64,000 bases of DNA from Azonexus sp. R2A61 (GTDB taxonomy: Bacteria > Pseudomonadota > Gammaproteobacteria > Burkholderiales > Rhodocyclaceae), in the NCBI RefSeq assembly GCF_021401135.1, contig NZ_JACBFO010000001.1, positions 496,001 through 560,000 of the forward strand, given 5' to 3'. Shown piece after piece: positions 8,888 to 19,210 of this stretch. Made by a program: the position numbers and the translations under genes. Under the pieces are notes generated by a model, which saw only the letters and a program-made list of their open reading frames with translations, was not told where the DNA came from and ran no database searches. Numbering within the stretch: position 1 is the first letter of the stretch; the number at the start of each line of letters is the position of its first letter.

Positions 8888-9613
8888 ATGGCCGGACATT
8901 CCAAATGGGCCAATATCCAGCACCGCAAGGGTCGTCAGGACGAAAAGCGCGGCGCCACCTTCTCCAAGATCGCCAAGGAAATCACCGTGGCCGCCAAGAT
9001 GGGCGGCGGCGATCCCGGCTTCAATCCGCGTCTGCGGGTTGCGGTCGACAAGGCCAAGGGTGTCAATATGCCCAAGGACAAGATCGACACCGCGATCAAG
9101 AAAGGCACCGGCGAGCTGGAAGGCGTCGAATACATCGAGATCCGTTATGAAGGCTACGGTGTCGGTGGCGCGGCGATCATGGTCGATTGCCTGACCGACA
9201 ACAAGACGCGCACCGTGGCCGAAGTCCGCCATGCTTTCTCCAAGCACGGCGGCAACATGGGCACCGACGGTTGCGTGGCGTTCCAGTTCAAGCATTGCGG
9301 CCAGATGATCTTCGCCCCGGGCACCGACGAAGCGGCGCTAATGGATGCCGCCATCGAGGCCGGCGCCGACGACGTGGCGACCAACGACGACGGTTCGATC
9401 GAGGTGCTGACCGCGCCGACCGAGTTCATCGCCGTCAAGGACGCCCTGGAAGCCGCCGGTTTCAAGCCGGAATTCGCCGAAGTGACGATGAAGCCGGAAG
9501 GCGAGAACGTGTTCACCGGCGACGACGCGGTGAAGATGCAGAAGCTGCTCGACGCGCTGGAAAACCTGGACGACGTCCAGGAAATCTACACCACGGCGGT
9601 CATCGAGGAGTGA
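8888..9613 (+). CDS. yebC: YebC/PmpR-family regulatory protein
   Basis: A 241-residue member of the YebC/TACO1 family, beginning [18 protein letters not shown] as the family does. The three-domain protein was long annotated as a DNA-binding regulator; recent work links relatives to relief of ribosome stalling at proline runs. Length is normal. Its TGA overlaps the GTG start of the following exonuclease gene. In many proteobacteria yebC precedes ruvC directly; here two genes intervene. Confidence 0.9.
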   Translation: MAGHSKWANIQHRKGRQDEKRGATFSKIAKEITVAAKMGGGDPGFNPRLRVAVDKAKGVNMPKDKIDTAIKKGTGELEGVEYIEIRYEGYGVGGAAIMVDCLTDNKTRTVAEVRHAFSKHGGNMGTDGCVAFQFKHCGQMIFAPGTDEAALMDAAIEAGADDVATNDDGSIEVLTAPTEFIAVKDALEAAGFKPEFAEVTMKPEGENVFTGDDAVKMQKLLDALENLDDVQEIYTTAVIEE

Positions 9614-10131
9614 CGGCAAAGCCGGCCGAACTGCCCGCCATCATCGACATCGAAGCTTCCGGCTTCGGGGCGGGCAGTTATCCGATCGAGGTCGGCTACT
9701 ACATGCCGGGCGGGCAGATGTATTGTTCGCTGATCCGCCCGGAACCCGGGTGGACGCACTGGGACGCCGGCGCCGAGCAGGTGCATGGCGTGACCCGGGA
9801 AATCCTGGAAAAACATGGTCGACCGGCGGCAGAGGTGGCCTTGCACCTGAACCGCCATTTTCGCGGCCAGACGGTTTATACCGATGCCTGGGCACACGAT
9901 TTTGCGTGGCTCGGGCGCCTGTACGATACGGTCGATCTGGTGCCGACCTATCAATTGAAGGATTTGCGCGAACTGCTCAGCGAATGCGAGCAGGCCGGCT
10001 GGCACAAGACGCGGGCGGCGGTCGAGCTGCGCCTGCAGTTGCGCCGGCACCGGGCCAGCAGCGATGCGCGGGCCCTGTTCGAAACGCTTTGCGAGACGCG
10101 CAAACGCTGTGTGCCCGAGTGGGCGCGCTGA
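9610..10131 (+). CDS. DEDDh 3'-5' exonuclease
   Basis: A 173-residue protein starting at the GTG at 9610, which overlaps the yebC stop (GTGA). All five residues of the DEDDh exonuclease site can be placed: D13 and E15 in [10 protein letters not shown], the Asp in [12 protein letters not shown], and His plus Asp in HRASSDAR near residue 145. It is compact and lacks extra domains, so it could be an oligoribonuclease-like, RNase T-like or DNA-proofreading-like enzyme. Translational coupling with yebC suggests co-expression. Confidence 0.75.
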   Translation: MTAKPAELPAIIDIEASGFGAGSYPIEVGYYMPGGQMYCSLIRPEPGWTHWDAGAEQVHGVTREILEKHGRPAAEVALHLNRHFRGQTVYTDAWAHDFAWLGRLYDTVDLVPTYQLKDLRELLSECEQAGWHKTRAAVELRLQLRRHRASSDARALFETLCETRKRCVPEWAR

Positions 10132-10134
10132 GCG

Positions 10135-10989
10135 ATGCGGCGTTTCTATCCCCTGCTTTTCGTTTTTCTGTGGAGTACCGGTTTCATCGGTGCCAAGTAC
10201 GGCCTGCCCTACGCGGAGCCGTTGTCCTTCCTGCTTACCCGTTATGGCCTGGTGATCGGCCTGATGCTGCTGATCGCGCTGGCCAGCCGTGCGCCGTGGC
10301 CGGATACGCCGGCGCAGTGGTTGCACATCGGCGTTTCGGGTCTGCTGGTGCATGCGGTTTACCTGGGGGGCGTCTTCGTGGCGATCAAGCATGGCCTGCC
10401 GGCCGGCGTGACTGCGCTGGTCGTCGGCATGCAGCCGTTGCTGACCGGCGCGCTGTCGGGGTGCTTGCTCGGCGAGCGGGTGAGCGGTCGCCAGTGGGGC
10501 GGGCTGGCGCTGGGTTTCGTCGGCGTCGGGCTGGTGGTATCCGGCAAGGTTGACGAGGCGGCCTTCGGCGCGATGTTGTGGCCGGCGTTGATTGCCCTGC
10601 TCGGCATCACCGCCGGTACGCTTTACCAGAAGCGTTACTGCGCCCGTTTCGACCTGCGCACCGGTTCGGTGATCCAGTTCGTGCCGAGCGCCTTGTTGAC
10701 CGGTGTGGCGGTGGCGGCCGGCGATGGCTATCACGTCGAATGGACCGGCGATTTCCTGTTTGCCCTGGGCTGGCTGGTGCTGGTCCTGTCGATCGGCGCG
10801 ATCGGCCTGCTCAACCTGTTGATCCGCAGCGGCAGCGCGGTCAACGTCGCCAGCCTGTTCTATTTGACACCGCCGACCACGGCGCTGATTGCCTGGGCGG
10901 TTTTTGGCGAAATTTTGTCGTCGACCGCAATCGTCGGCATGGTGCTGGCGGTGGGCGGGGTCTGGCTGGTGGCAAGGCCGGCACAATGA
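10135..10989 (+). CDS. EamA/DMT-family exporter
   Basis: A 284-residue integral membrane protein with about ten hydrophobic helices arranged as two EamA repeats. The opening FLWSTGFIGAKYGLPYAEP is typical of the family; members export amino acids or other metabolites. It starts 3 bp after the exonuclease stop. Its TGA at 10987-10989 overlaps an ATG at 10986 that begins the truncated ruvC-like frame. Confidence 0.85.
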   Translation: MRRFYPLLFVFLWSTGFIGAKYGLPYAEPLSFLLTRYGLVIGLMLLIALASRAPWPDTPAQWLHIGVSGLLVHAVYLGGVFVAIKHGLPAGVTALVVGMQPLLTGALSGCLLGERVSGRQWGGLALGFVGVGLVVSGKVDEAAFGAMLWPALIALLGITAGTLYQKRYCARFDLRTGSVIQFVPSALLTGVAVAAGDGYHVEWTGDFLFALGWLVLVLSIGAIGLLNLLIRSGSAVNVASLFYLTPPTTALIAWAVFGEILSSTAIVGMVLAVGGVWLVARPAQ

Positions 10990-11132
10990 GCGGCATACGT
11001 ATCCTGGGCATCGACCCTGGTTTGCGCGTGACCGGTTTTAGCTTCGGCCGCGGGCTGCGCCCGCTTAACCGGCGATGCCGGTTAGCCTGCGCTGAAGCCG
11101 ACCACGCGCACGGCGGGAGGGGGCTGACATGA
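10986..11132 (+). pseudogene. Partial duplicate of the ruvC 5' end
   Basis: A 48-codon frame whose first 19 codons repeat the start of ruvC ([19 protein letters not shown] against [19 protein letters not shown]), followed by an unrelated tail encoded by a hairpin-rich insert. Over codons 5-19 the two copies differ at five bases, four of them synonymous third positions. The frame starts inside the stop of the upstream exporter (ATGA) and its own TGA overlaps the true ruvC start (ATGA), so ribosomes could pass through all three frames. It is either a decayed fragment or a leader that preserves coupling. Confidence 0.7.
11041..11098. repeat. Two-hairpin insert with closing stem
   Basis: Bases 11041-11048 pair with 11091-11098 (eight pairs, one of them G-U). 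Inside lie two perfect hairpins: GCGGGC/GCCCGC at 11050-11064 and TAACCGGC/GCCGGTTA at 11066-11084. The layout resembles a REP-like or small non-autonomous element. It has replaced the continuation of the duplicated ruvC start. Confidence 0.6.
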
Positions 11133-11662
11133 GTGCGCTCCGTATCCTGGGAATTGACCCCGGTTTGCGCGTGACCGGCTTTGGCGTCATCGAGAAGCAT
11201 GGCAGCCAGCTGGTCTATGTGGCCAGTGGCTGCATCAAGTCGAACGACAAGCAGTCGCTGCCGGAGCGCATCGCGACCTTGTTTGCCGGGATCAGCGAGG
11301 TGATCGCGACTTACCGGCCGGACCAGTCGGCGGTGGAGAAAGTGTTCGTCAACGTCAATCCGCAGTCCACGCTGTTGCTCGGTCAGGCGCGCGGTGCGGC
11401 GCTCAGCGCGCTGGTGCATGGCGGCCTGCCGGTGGCGGAGTACACCGCGTTGCAGGTCAAGCAGGCGGTGGTCGGGCATGGCAAGGCGGCCAAGGATCAG
11501 GTGCAGGCGATGGTCGTCCGGCTGCTCGGTCTGGCCGGTTCGCCGACTGCCGATGCGGCCGACGCGCTGGCCTGCGCGATCTGCCATGCGCACGGCGGCC
11601 AGGGGCTGGGGGCGCTGGCGACGGCCGGTTATCGCATTCGCGGCGGTCGGCTGATAGGATGA
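11129..11662 (+). CDS. ruvC: Holliday junction resolvase RuvC
   Basis: A 177-residue RNase H-fold endonuclease that cuts Holliday junctions with RuvAB. The four catalytic acidic residues are in place: D10 (LGIDPG), E70 (SAVEKVF), D142 and D145 (TADAADALA). Length is normal. The ATG overlaps the stop of the truncated duplicate. The downstream prenyltransferase starts 4 bp later. RuvC, RuvA and RuvB are all in this cluster but each pair is separated by one membrane-protein gene. Confidence 0.95.
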   Translation: MSALRILGIDPGLRVTGFGVIEKHGSQLVYVASGCIKSNDKQSLPERIATLFAGISEVIATYRPDQSAVEKVFVNVNPQSTLLLGQARGAALSALVHGGLPVAEYTALQVKQAVVGHGKAAKDQVQAMVVRLLGLAGSPTADAADALACAICHAHGGQGLGALATAGYRIRGGRLIG

Positions 11663-11666
11663 CGCG

Positions 11667-12620
11667 ATGATTGCCGAACCCCAGCTGCAGGCCTTCCCCA
11701 ACGCCTTCGCCCGCTATTTTGCGGAGACCCGTCCCGCCTTTCTCAGCGTGACGCTGGCCGGTTGCCTGATCGGCCTGGCGACGGCCGCGCTCGGCGGTCT
11801 GCCGCTCGATGCGACGAAGGCTTTCCTGACCGTCTTTTTCGCCCTGGTCGCCCACGCCGGCGTCAATGTGGTCAACGACTACCACGATGCGCTGAACGGT
11901 TCCGATGCGGTGAATACCGAGCGCTTGTTTCCGTTTACCGGCGGTAGCCGTTTCATCCAGAACGGCGTGTTGACCGTGCGCGAGGTCGGCGTGTTCGGAC
12001 ACGCGCTGCTCGCTTCGGTGATTCCGCCCGGGCTGTGGCTGGCCTGGCAGTCGGCGCCGGGGCTGCTCGGCATCGGGCTGACCGGCCTGCTGATCGGCTG
12101 GGCCTACTCGGCACCACCGTTCAAGCTGATGGCGCGCGGCGTCGGCGAACTGGCGATTGCCGCCGGCTGGCTGCTGGTCGTCGTCGGCACCGACTACGTG
12201 CAGCGCGGCGCCTTCGCCTGGCTGCCGGTGCTGGCCGGGCTGCCGTTTGCGCTGCTGGTCGCCAACCTGCTGTTCATCAACCAGTTTCCCGACCGCGCCG
12301 CCGATGCGCAGGCCGGCAAGCGCACGCTGGTCGTCCGTCTTGGCACGCGGCGGGCGCGCTGGGGTTACTGGCTGATCGCCGCGCTGGCCTACGGTCAACT
12401 CGCCGCCGGCTGCATTTTTGCCGTGTTGCCGGCGTGGACCGCAGCCGGCCTGCTCACCGCGCCGTTGTCCTTTGCCGCCGGTCGCCGTTTGCTGGCCCAT
12501 GCCGGCCAGCCGGCCGGGCTGACCGGGGCGATCAAGCTCACTATCCTCGCCGCCAACCTGCACGGTCTGCTGATCGCCGCCGCGCTGGCCAGCGTCGTGC
12601 TGTTTCAGGGAAACCCATGA
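11667..12620 (+). CDS. UbiA-family prenyltransferase (MenA-like)
   Basis: A 317-residue membrane protein with about eight or nine helices. The first aspartate-rich site is [14 protein letters not shown] (near residue 70) and the second lies in [15 protein letters not shown] near 205, as in UbiA aromatic prenyltransferases. [16 protein letters not shown] in between is closest to MenA-like sequences. It would move a polyprenyl chain onto an aromatic acceptor such as 1,4-dihydroxy-2-naphthoate; no other menaquinone genes are nearby, so the acceptor is open. The stop overlaps the ruvA start (ATGA). Confidence 0.8.
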   Translation: MIAEPQLQAFPNAFARYFAETRPAFLSVTLAGCLIGLATAALGGLPLDATKAFLTVFFALVAHAGVNVVNDYHDALNGSDAVNTERLFPFTGGSRFIQNGVLTVREVGVFGHALLASVIPPGLWLAWQSAPGLLGIGLTGLLIGWAYSAPPFKLMARGVGELAIAAGWLLVVVGTDYVQRGAFAWLPVLAGLPFALLVANLLFINQFPDRAADAQAGKRTLVVRLGTRRARWGYWLIAALAYGQLAAGCIFAVLPAWTAAGLLTAPLSFAAGRRLLAHAGQPAGLTGAIKLTILAANLHGLLIAAALASVVLFQGNP

Positions 12621-13195
12621 TCGGAAGACTGACCGGCCTGATCGCCGAAAAGAATCCCCCGCAGATCGTGCTCGACGTCAATGGCGTCGGCTACGAACTC
12701 GACGTGCCGATGAGCACGTTCTACAACCTGCCGTCGGCGGCCGAGCGGGTGACGCTGCTGACCCATTTCGCGGTGCGCGAGGACGGGCATTTCCTGTACG
12801 GCTTCCTCAGTGAGGCCGAGCGTTTCGCCTTCCGCCAGTTGCTGAAGATTTCCGGTATTGGTGCGCGGACTGCGTTGTCGGTGCTGTCCGGTCTGTCGGT
12901 CGGCGATCTGGCGGCGGCGGTGGCGCGTCAGGAAGTCGGCCGGCTGGTCAAGGTGCCGGGCATCGGCAAGAAGACCGCCGAGCGCCTGTTGCTCGAGCTC
13001 AAGGGCAAGCTGGCCGAGGCGTTGCCGGCCGGCACGCTGCCGGCGGTCGACGATGCTTCGCAGGACATTTTGAACGCCTTGCTGGCGCTCGGTTACAACG
13101 AGAAGGAAGCCGGCGCCGCGCTCAAGCAGTTGCCGCCCGATCTGTCCACGTCGGACGGCATCCGTCAGGCGCTGAAGTTGCTGTCGAAGGTCTGA
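12617..13195 (+). CDS. ruvA: Holliday junction branch migration protein RuvA
   Basis: A 192-residue protein starting at the ATG at 12617, four bases inside the previous gene. It has the N-terminal OB fold ([12 protein letters not shown]...VGYELDVP), tandem helix-hairpin-helix motifs ([18 protein letters not shown] and [19 protein letters not shown]) and the C-terminal UBA-like domain ([15 protein letters not shown]) that contacts RuvB. It binds four-way junctions as a tetramer. Length is normal. Confidence 0.95.
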   Translation: MIGRLTGLIAEKNPPQIVLDVNGVGYELDVPMSTFYNLPSAAERVTLLTHFAVREDGHFLYGFLSEAERFAFRQLLKISGIGARTALSVLSGLSVGDLAAAVARQEVGRLVKVPGIGKKTAERLLLELKGKLAEALPAGTLPAVDDASQDILNALLALGYNEKEAGAALKQLPPDLSTSDGIRQALKLLSKV

Positions 13196-13197
13196 AC

Positions 13198-14249
13198 ATG
13201 CTGACCGACAAGGATCACAAGTCGCTGGCGCAGATCGCGCTGGTCGTGTTGCTCATCGTCGGCTGCGTTGCGGTCCTGCTGCCTTTCGTCGGTGCGGTGC
13301 TGTTCGCCTTCGTGATCTGGATCTGCACCTGGGAACTGTACGCGACGCATGTGTTGCCGCGGATCGGCAACCGCGACATGGTCGGTGCCTCGCTGATGGT
13401 CTTGCTGCTGGTGCTGATCCTGCTGTTGCCGACGGTGTTCCTGGCCGGGGCGCTGGTCAGCGGGACCGATCGCCTGATCGAGGTGGTCAAGCCCTATGTC
13501 GAGCAGGGTCTGCCGACCGATCCACCATCATGGTTTGTCGGCGTGCCGTTGTTCGGCGATCTGATCGTCGATTTCTGGCATGAAGTGGCGAGCAGCCGCG
13601 AAGCGTTGAATGGTCTGCTGACCCAGGCGGTCGGCCCGGTCCGCCAGATGCTGCTGGCGGCCGGCGGGGTGGCGGCCAACGGCCTGCTGCAGTTGGCGCT
13701 GGTGCTGTTCGTCGTGTTTTTCCTGTATCGCGACGGGACAAGCTTGTCGAACGCACTCTATGTGGGGGCCCGCAAGCTCGGCGGCGATCTCGGCGAAGGC
13801 ATGATCGAAAAGGCGCGTGGCACAGTGGTCGGCGTCATGCTCGGCATCGTCGGTACGGCGGTGGCGCAGGCCTCGGTCGCCATGCTCGGTTTCTTCATTG
13901 CCGGTACGCCAGCGCCGGTACTGCTGGGTGTGGCCACCTTCTTCCTGTCGATGGTGCCGGTCGGCCCGCCGCTGATCTGGGGCGGTGCCGCGGCCTGGCT
14001 GTACGGCGAGGGGCAGACCGGCTGGGCGATCTTCCTGGTGCTGTACGGCCTGTTCGTGATCAGCAGCATCGACAATCTGGTCAAACCCATCCTGATCGCC
14101 CGCGGTGCCGGCCTGTCCATCCTGCTGATCGGTCTCGGCGTGCTGGGTGGCGTCTGGGTCTTCGGCTTCATCGGCATCTTCCTCGGCCCGGTCCTGCTGG
14201 CCCTCGGGCAGATGCTCCTGACGCGCTGGTTGCGCGAGGAAACCTCCCA

Positions 14250-14253
<4 letters not shown>
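13198..14253 (+). CDS. AI-2E (PerM)-family permease
   Basis: A 351-residue membrane protein with the AI-2E transporter family pattern: paired N-terminal helices, a soluble loop (about 85-145) and a bundle of C-terminal helices with [20 protein letters not shown]. Family members export autoinducer-2 or act as cation antiporters; the substrate here is unknown. It begins 2 bp after ruvA and its stop overlaps the ruvB start, so it is inserted tightly within the ruv operon. Confidence 0.85.
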
Positions 14254-15308
<1,055 letters not shown>

Positions 15309-15310
15309 AT

Positions 15311-16780
15311 TCAGCCGTTCGCGGCCTCGGCGCGGCGGACCGTGTTGCGGCCGGACTGCTTGGCCGCGTACAGCGCCTTGTCGGCCCGGTTGATCGACTG
15401 GTCCGGGGTTTCTCCGTCGGCCAGTTCGGCGATGCCGATGCTGATCGTCACCCGTAATGCCGGGTTTTCGGGTTCGGGCTGGGCCTGGGCTACGGCAGCC
15501 CGCAGCTTTTCGGCCACGCTCAGGCCTTCGGCCGCGGTGCAACCGGGGAGCACGAGCAGGAACTCTTCGCCGCCCCAACGCACGGCAAAATCGGCTTCGC
15601 GCAGCGTTGACCGCAGGATGTCGGCGATCCGGGCGAGGACCTGATCGCCGACGCGGTGGCCGTGGCTGTCGTTGATCGATTTGAAGTGATCGATGTCGGC
15701 GAGCAGAAAGCTGATCGGTTGCGGATGGCGTCGAGCGGCTGCCAGCAATTTGTCGATCAGTACCGCGAAGGCGTGCCGGTTGAGCAGGCCGGTCAGCTTG
15801 TCGGTGACGGCCATTTTCTCGATCCGCGATTGATAGCGGGTCAGCGTGAAGTAGGTCAGCGACAGCACGACCAGCGTCACCGCGAAACTGATTGCCAGGT
15901 TGATGTAGAGCGTCCGGCGAATCCCGGCCAGCGCCTTGTCCTCGTTCTGCTCGACGAACAGGTGCCACTTCAGCTCGGGCAGGAAATTGACGTTCAGGAT
16001 GTGGTTGTCGCCGCGGTCGACGAACTGGTACGAACCGCCGCTGCGGTCGCCCAGGATCGTGGCAAGCTGGGCGGAGAGTCCCGGGCGCTCGGCCGGATCG
16101 ACGACCGGCTGCTCGGCGCCGCCGTACAGCACCACCCGTCCCCGATCGTCGACAAAGTAGATGGTGCGCTGGAACTGCGTCTGGTAATCCCGGATCAGCC
16201 GCCGCACCGAATCGACAGTCAGGCCGATGCCGGTGGCGCCGATGTAATGGCCGTCGAAATCGAAGACGCGGTAGTTGATGAAGATGGTCAGTGCGTCGCG
16301 GTTGGCGAGATCGGGGTCGACGTTGATCTCGTAGTCGTCCGCCATGGCGCGGACGCGGTAATACCAGGCGTCGCGCGGTTCCTGCTCGGAAACCTGCTTG
16401 AGGATGCCGTCGGCGGTGTAGTAGTTGCCGCTGTTCTCGGCGACGAAGAAGCTGGCGAACGCGCCGTGCCGATGCCTGACTTCGGCCAGGTAGCGAGCCA
16501 TCTCGGCCACCGGCCGCTCGCCGCGCAGGATCCAGTCGCGAACGAAGGTGTCGTGGGCCATCGTCGATGAAATCAACACCGGTCGAACCAGGTCCTTCTG
16601 GATTTCGGAGTAGATGTTGCTCGACGTGAGCGGCAGGTCCTGGCCGATGATCGCGTCGCGGATCGCCTGTTTGGAAACGAAATAGCCGAATAGCGTCGTG
16701 GCGAAGAAGCCGCAACTGAGCAGCAGCGTGAGCAGGAACAGCAGCCGGTGACGGCTCGCGATCTGGATGGGGCCGAGCAT
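15311..16780 (-). CDS. Membrane diguanylate cyclase (dCache-GGDEF)
   Basis: A 489-residue protein from the ATG at 16780. It has a helix at about 12-35, a periplasmic sensor of roughly 240 residues resembling double Cache domains (WYYRVRAMADDYEINVDPD and a second strand-rich half), a second helix near 285-305 and a C-terminal GGDEF domain. The active loop is GGEEF, and an RxxD inhibitory site (READ) lies five residues before it, so the enzyme should make cyclic di-GMP and be product-inhibited. The sensor ligand is unknown. Divergent from ybgC; convergent with ruvB. Confidence 0.9.
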   Translation of the reverse strand: MLGPIQIASRHRLLFLLTLLLSCGFFATTLFGYFVSKQAIRDAIIGQDLPLTSSNIYSEIQKDLVRPVLISSTMAHDTFVRDWILRGERPVAEMARYLAEVRHRHGAFASFFVAENSGNYYTADGILKQVSEQEPRDAWYYRVRAMADDYEINVDPDLANRDALTIFINYRVFDFDGHYIGATGIGLTVDSVRRLIRDYQTQFQRTIYFVDDRGRVVLYGGAEQPVVDPAERPGLSAQLATILGDRSGGSYQFVDRGDNHILNVNFLPELKWHLFVEQNEDKALAGIRRTLYINLAISFAVTLVVLSLTYFTLTRYQSRIEKMAVTDKLTGLLNRHAFAVLIDKLLAAARRHPQPISFLLADIDHFKSINDSHGHRVGDQVLARIADILRSTLREADFAVRWGGEEFLLVLPGCTAAEGLSVAEKLRAAVAQAQPEPENPALRVTISIGIAELADGETPDQSINRADKALYAAKQSGRNTVRRAEAANG

Positions 16781-16889
16781 GCGCGGAATTATGGGCCAGC
16801 GGCAGGCAAAGACCAAGCGATGAGCGGGATTGCCACGATGAAACACGTCGTTACAAAACAATTGCTGCGCCGCACGGTAGAATTCCGCA

Positions 16890-17312
16890 ATGAAATACGA
16901 ACCCAGCCCGCGTGCCTTCACCATTCCGGTTCGCGTCTATTACGAGGATACGGATGCGATCGGCGTCGTTTACTACGCCAATTACCTGCGTTTCTTCGAG
17001 CGCTGCCGGACGGAATGGATGCGTGCCGCCGGCCATGACCAGTCCCGGCTGGCCGATGAGGTCGGCGTCGGCTTCGTGGTGCGCAAGGCGACCTGCGAAT
17101 ATCTGCGACCGGCCCGGCTCGACGATGTGCTGACCGTCGGACTGGAAGTCGAGAAGCTGACCCGCGTGCGGGTCGTCTTCCGGCAACATGTCCGGCGGGG
17201 CGACGAGGAACTGGTGACCGGTACCGTCGAGATCGCCTGTGTCGACATGGCGACGATGCAGCCGGCGCCGATTCCCGATTTTCTCCATTCCCGACTCGAA
17301 ACGCTGAAATGA
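16890..17312 (+). CDS. ybgC: Acyl-CoA thioesterase YbgC
   Basis: A 140-residue hotdog-fold thioesterase, first gene of the Tol-Pal operon. The active-site Asp lies in [17 protein letters not shown] near residues 18-34. E. coli YbgC hydrolyses short or long acyl-CoA and is linked to phospholipid metabolism near Tol. Its stop overlaps the tolQ start by four bases (ATGA). A TAGAAT box at 16878-16883 is very close to the start and could be part of the promoter. Confidence 0.92.
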   Translation: MKYEPSPRAFTIPVRVYYEDTDAIGVVYYANYLRFFERCRTEWMRAAGHDQSRLADEVGVGFVVRKATCEYLRPARLDDVLTVGLEVEKLTRVRVVFRQHVRRGDEELVTGTVEIACVDMATMQPAPIPDFLHSRLETLK

Positions 17313-17986
17313 ACGTTACCCAGGACCTTTCCATCCTCCACCTGATCCTGCAGGCGAGCGCCGTCGTGCAGCTCGTCATGGCACTGCTGGCCAGCGTTTC
17401 CTTCATGTCCTGGTACTACATCGCGATGAAATGGTTCGCGGTGCGCCAGGCGCGCAGCAAGACCGAGGATTTCGAGCGTGATTTCTGGTCCGGCGGCGAC
17501 CTCAACAACCTCTACAACAGCGCGGTCAACGACCGTCACCATGCCGGTTCGATGGAACGCATCTTCGAGGCCGGTTTCCGCGAATTCAGCAAGCTGCGCG
17601 GCCAGAAGAACCTGGATGCCAAGGACGTGGTCGACGGTTCGCGTCGTGCCATGCGCGCCACCTACCAGCGCGAGATGGATACGCTGGAATCGCACCTGGC
17701 CTTCCTCGCTTCGGTCGGTTCGGTATCGCCCTATGTCGGCCTGTTCGGTACCGTCTGGGGCATCATGCATGCCTTCCGCGGCCTGGCCAACGTCGGTCAG
17801 GCCACGCTGTCGACCGTCGCACCGGGCATTGCCGAAGCGCTGGTTGCTACCGCCATCGGCCTGTTCGCGGCGATTCCGGCGGTGCTCGCCTACAACCGCT
17901 TCTCCCACGACATCGACCGTCTTGCCGTGCGCTACGAGTCGTTCATGGAAGAGTTCTCCAACATCATCCAGCGTCAGCTGCGCTAA
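17309..17986 (+). CDS. tolQ: Tol-Pal system protein TolQ
   Basis: A 225-residue inner-membrane protein of the MotA/TolQ/ExbB family with three helices (about 15-38, 130-155, 165-190). With TolR it uses the proton gradient to energise TolA for outer-membrane constriction at division. The conserved segment [15 protein letters not shown] precedes the third helix. Length is normal; tolR follows after 3 bp. Confidence 0.95.
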   Translation: MNVTQDLSILHLILQASAVVQLVMALLASVSFMSWYYIAMKWFAVRQARSKTEDFERDFWSGGDLNNLYNSAVNDRHHAGSMERIFEAGFREFSKLRGQKNLDAKDVVDGSRRAMRATYQREMDTLESHLAFLASVGSVSPYVGLFGTVWGIMHAFRGLANVGQATLSTVAPGIAEALVATAIGLFAAIPAVLAYNRFSHDIDRLAVRYESFMEEFSNIIQRQLR

Positions 17987-17989
17987 ACC

Positions 17990-18385
17990 ATGCGCCAGCG
18001 TCGTCTGAAAAACGAGATCAACGTCGTCCCCTACATCGACGTGATGCTGGTGCTGCTGGTCATCTTCATGGTGGCGACGCCGATGATGACGACCGGTTCG
18101 GTGGAGTTGCCGTCGACCGGCACGGCGCCGCAAAAACCGGAGAAGTACCTGAAGGTTCAGGTGACGGCGGACGGCGATCTTTCCGTGTTCGATGTCGATG
18201 GCAAGGAACGTCGCGTCGACGGCCTGCGTAGCCTGAAAAGCGAATTGAATGCGGCACAGCATGGCGAACTGCCGGTACTCGTCGCCGGTGACAAGGAAGC
18301 GCCCTACCGGCGTGTGATCGAAGTGCTCGACGAGGTCAAGAAGGCCGGATTTTCCAGGGTAGCCCTGGAGACCAGCATCAAGTGA
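17990..18385 (+). CDS. tolR: Tol-Pal system protein TolR
   Basis: A 131-residue single-pass protein of the ExbD/TolR family. NEINVVPYIDVMLVLLVIF carries the proton-conducting aspartate (D14) at the edge of the transmembrane helix, and a periplasmic domain follows. tolA starts 4 bp downstream. Confidence 0.95.
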   Translation: MRQRRLKNEINVVPYIDVMLVLLVIFMVATPMMTTGSVELPSTGTAPQKPEKYLKVQVTADGDLSVFDVDGKERRVDGLRSLKSELNAAQHGELPVLVAGDKEAPYRRVIEVLDEVKKAGFSRVALETSIK

Positions 18386-18389
18386 TCCG

Positions 18390-19187
18390 ATGATTCCGGA
18401 AAGACCCGAGGAACCCGGCAAGAAGAAGGCGATCGCCTTTACGGCGTTCGTGCATCTGGCGCTGATCGGCGCGTTGTTCTTCGGCGTCCAGTGGAAACGC
18501 AGCGAGCCGGAGACGATGCAGGTCGAGTTGTGGTCGGCCGTGCCGGTCCAGGAAAAACGTGCGGCACCGCCATTGCCGCCACCGCCGCAACCGGAACCGC
18601 CCAAGGTGGAAGCGAAGCCGCAACCGCGGCCGGAGCCGAAGGTCGAACCGGCACCGAAGAAGCCGGATATCGCGATCAAGGAAGAAAAGAAAAAACCGGA
18701 GCCGCCGAAGCCCGAGCCGAAGAAGCCCGAACCCAAGCCGGAGCCGAAAAAGCCGGAAGCCAAGGTGGAGCCGAAGCCACAGCCGCAGCCGGCCAAGGAT
18801 CCGTTCAAGGAAATGCTCGAGCGCGAGGATCGTCAGCGCCGGCAGAGCGAGATCGACGCCCGTCTGAAAGCCGGCGTCGAAGCCGAACAGCGTGCGGCGG
18901 CCGGCCGCAAGGGCCTGGAAAGCTACGCCGCGAAGATCCGCGGCAAGATTCGCGGCAACATCGTGCTGCCGCCCAACATCCAGGGTAATCCGGAAGCGGT
19001 TTTCGAGGTCACCCAGTTGCCGTCCGGCGAGGTGCTGAACATCCGCCTGAAGCGTTCGAGCGGCAATGCCGGCCTCGATGCGGCGATCGAGCGTGCGATC
19101 CACAAATCGTCGCCGTTGCCCAAACCGGACGACCCCAGCCTGTTCCAGCGTGTGCTGGAAATCAAATACAAACCGTTTGAAGAGTAG
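18390..19187 (+). CDS. tolA: Tol-Pal system protein TolA
   Basis: A 265-residue protein with an N-terminal transmembrane helix (about 12-33), a long proline/lysine/glutamate-rich stretch (about 60-145, built on PKPEPKKPE-like units) and a C-terminal TolA/TonB-like domain. The linker differs in style from the alanine/lysine-rich helix of E. coli TolA. It links the inner membrane motor to Pal and TolB. The proline-rich repeats also generate repetitive DNA, which is coding and not a separate repeat element. Confidence 0.93.
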   Translation: MIPERPEEPGKKKAIAFTAFVHLALIGALFFGVQWKRSEPETMQVELWSAVPVQEKRAAPPLPPPPQPEPPKVEAKPQPRPEPKVEPAPKKPDIAIKEEKKKPEPPKPEPKKPEPKPEPKKPEAKVEPKPQPQPAKDPFKEMLEREDRQRRQSEIDARLKAGVEAEQRAAAGRKGLESYAAKIRGKIRGNIVLPPNIQGNPEAVFEVTQLPSGEVLNIRLKRSSGNAGLDAAIERAIHKSSPLPKPDDPSLFQRVLEIKYKPFEE

Positions 19188-19210
19188 AATCGCGCTTCAA
19201 TCCATTGAAT

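Noticed and set aside
18600-18800. Tandem proline/lysine-coding DNA repeats
   Set aside because: They are the TolA linker coding sequence and keep the reading frame; not a separate repeat element.
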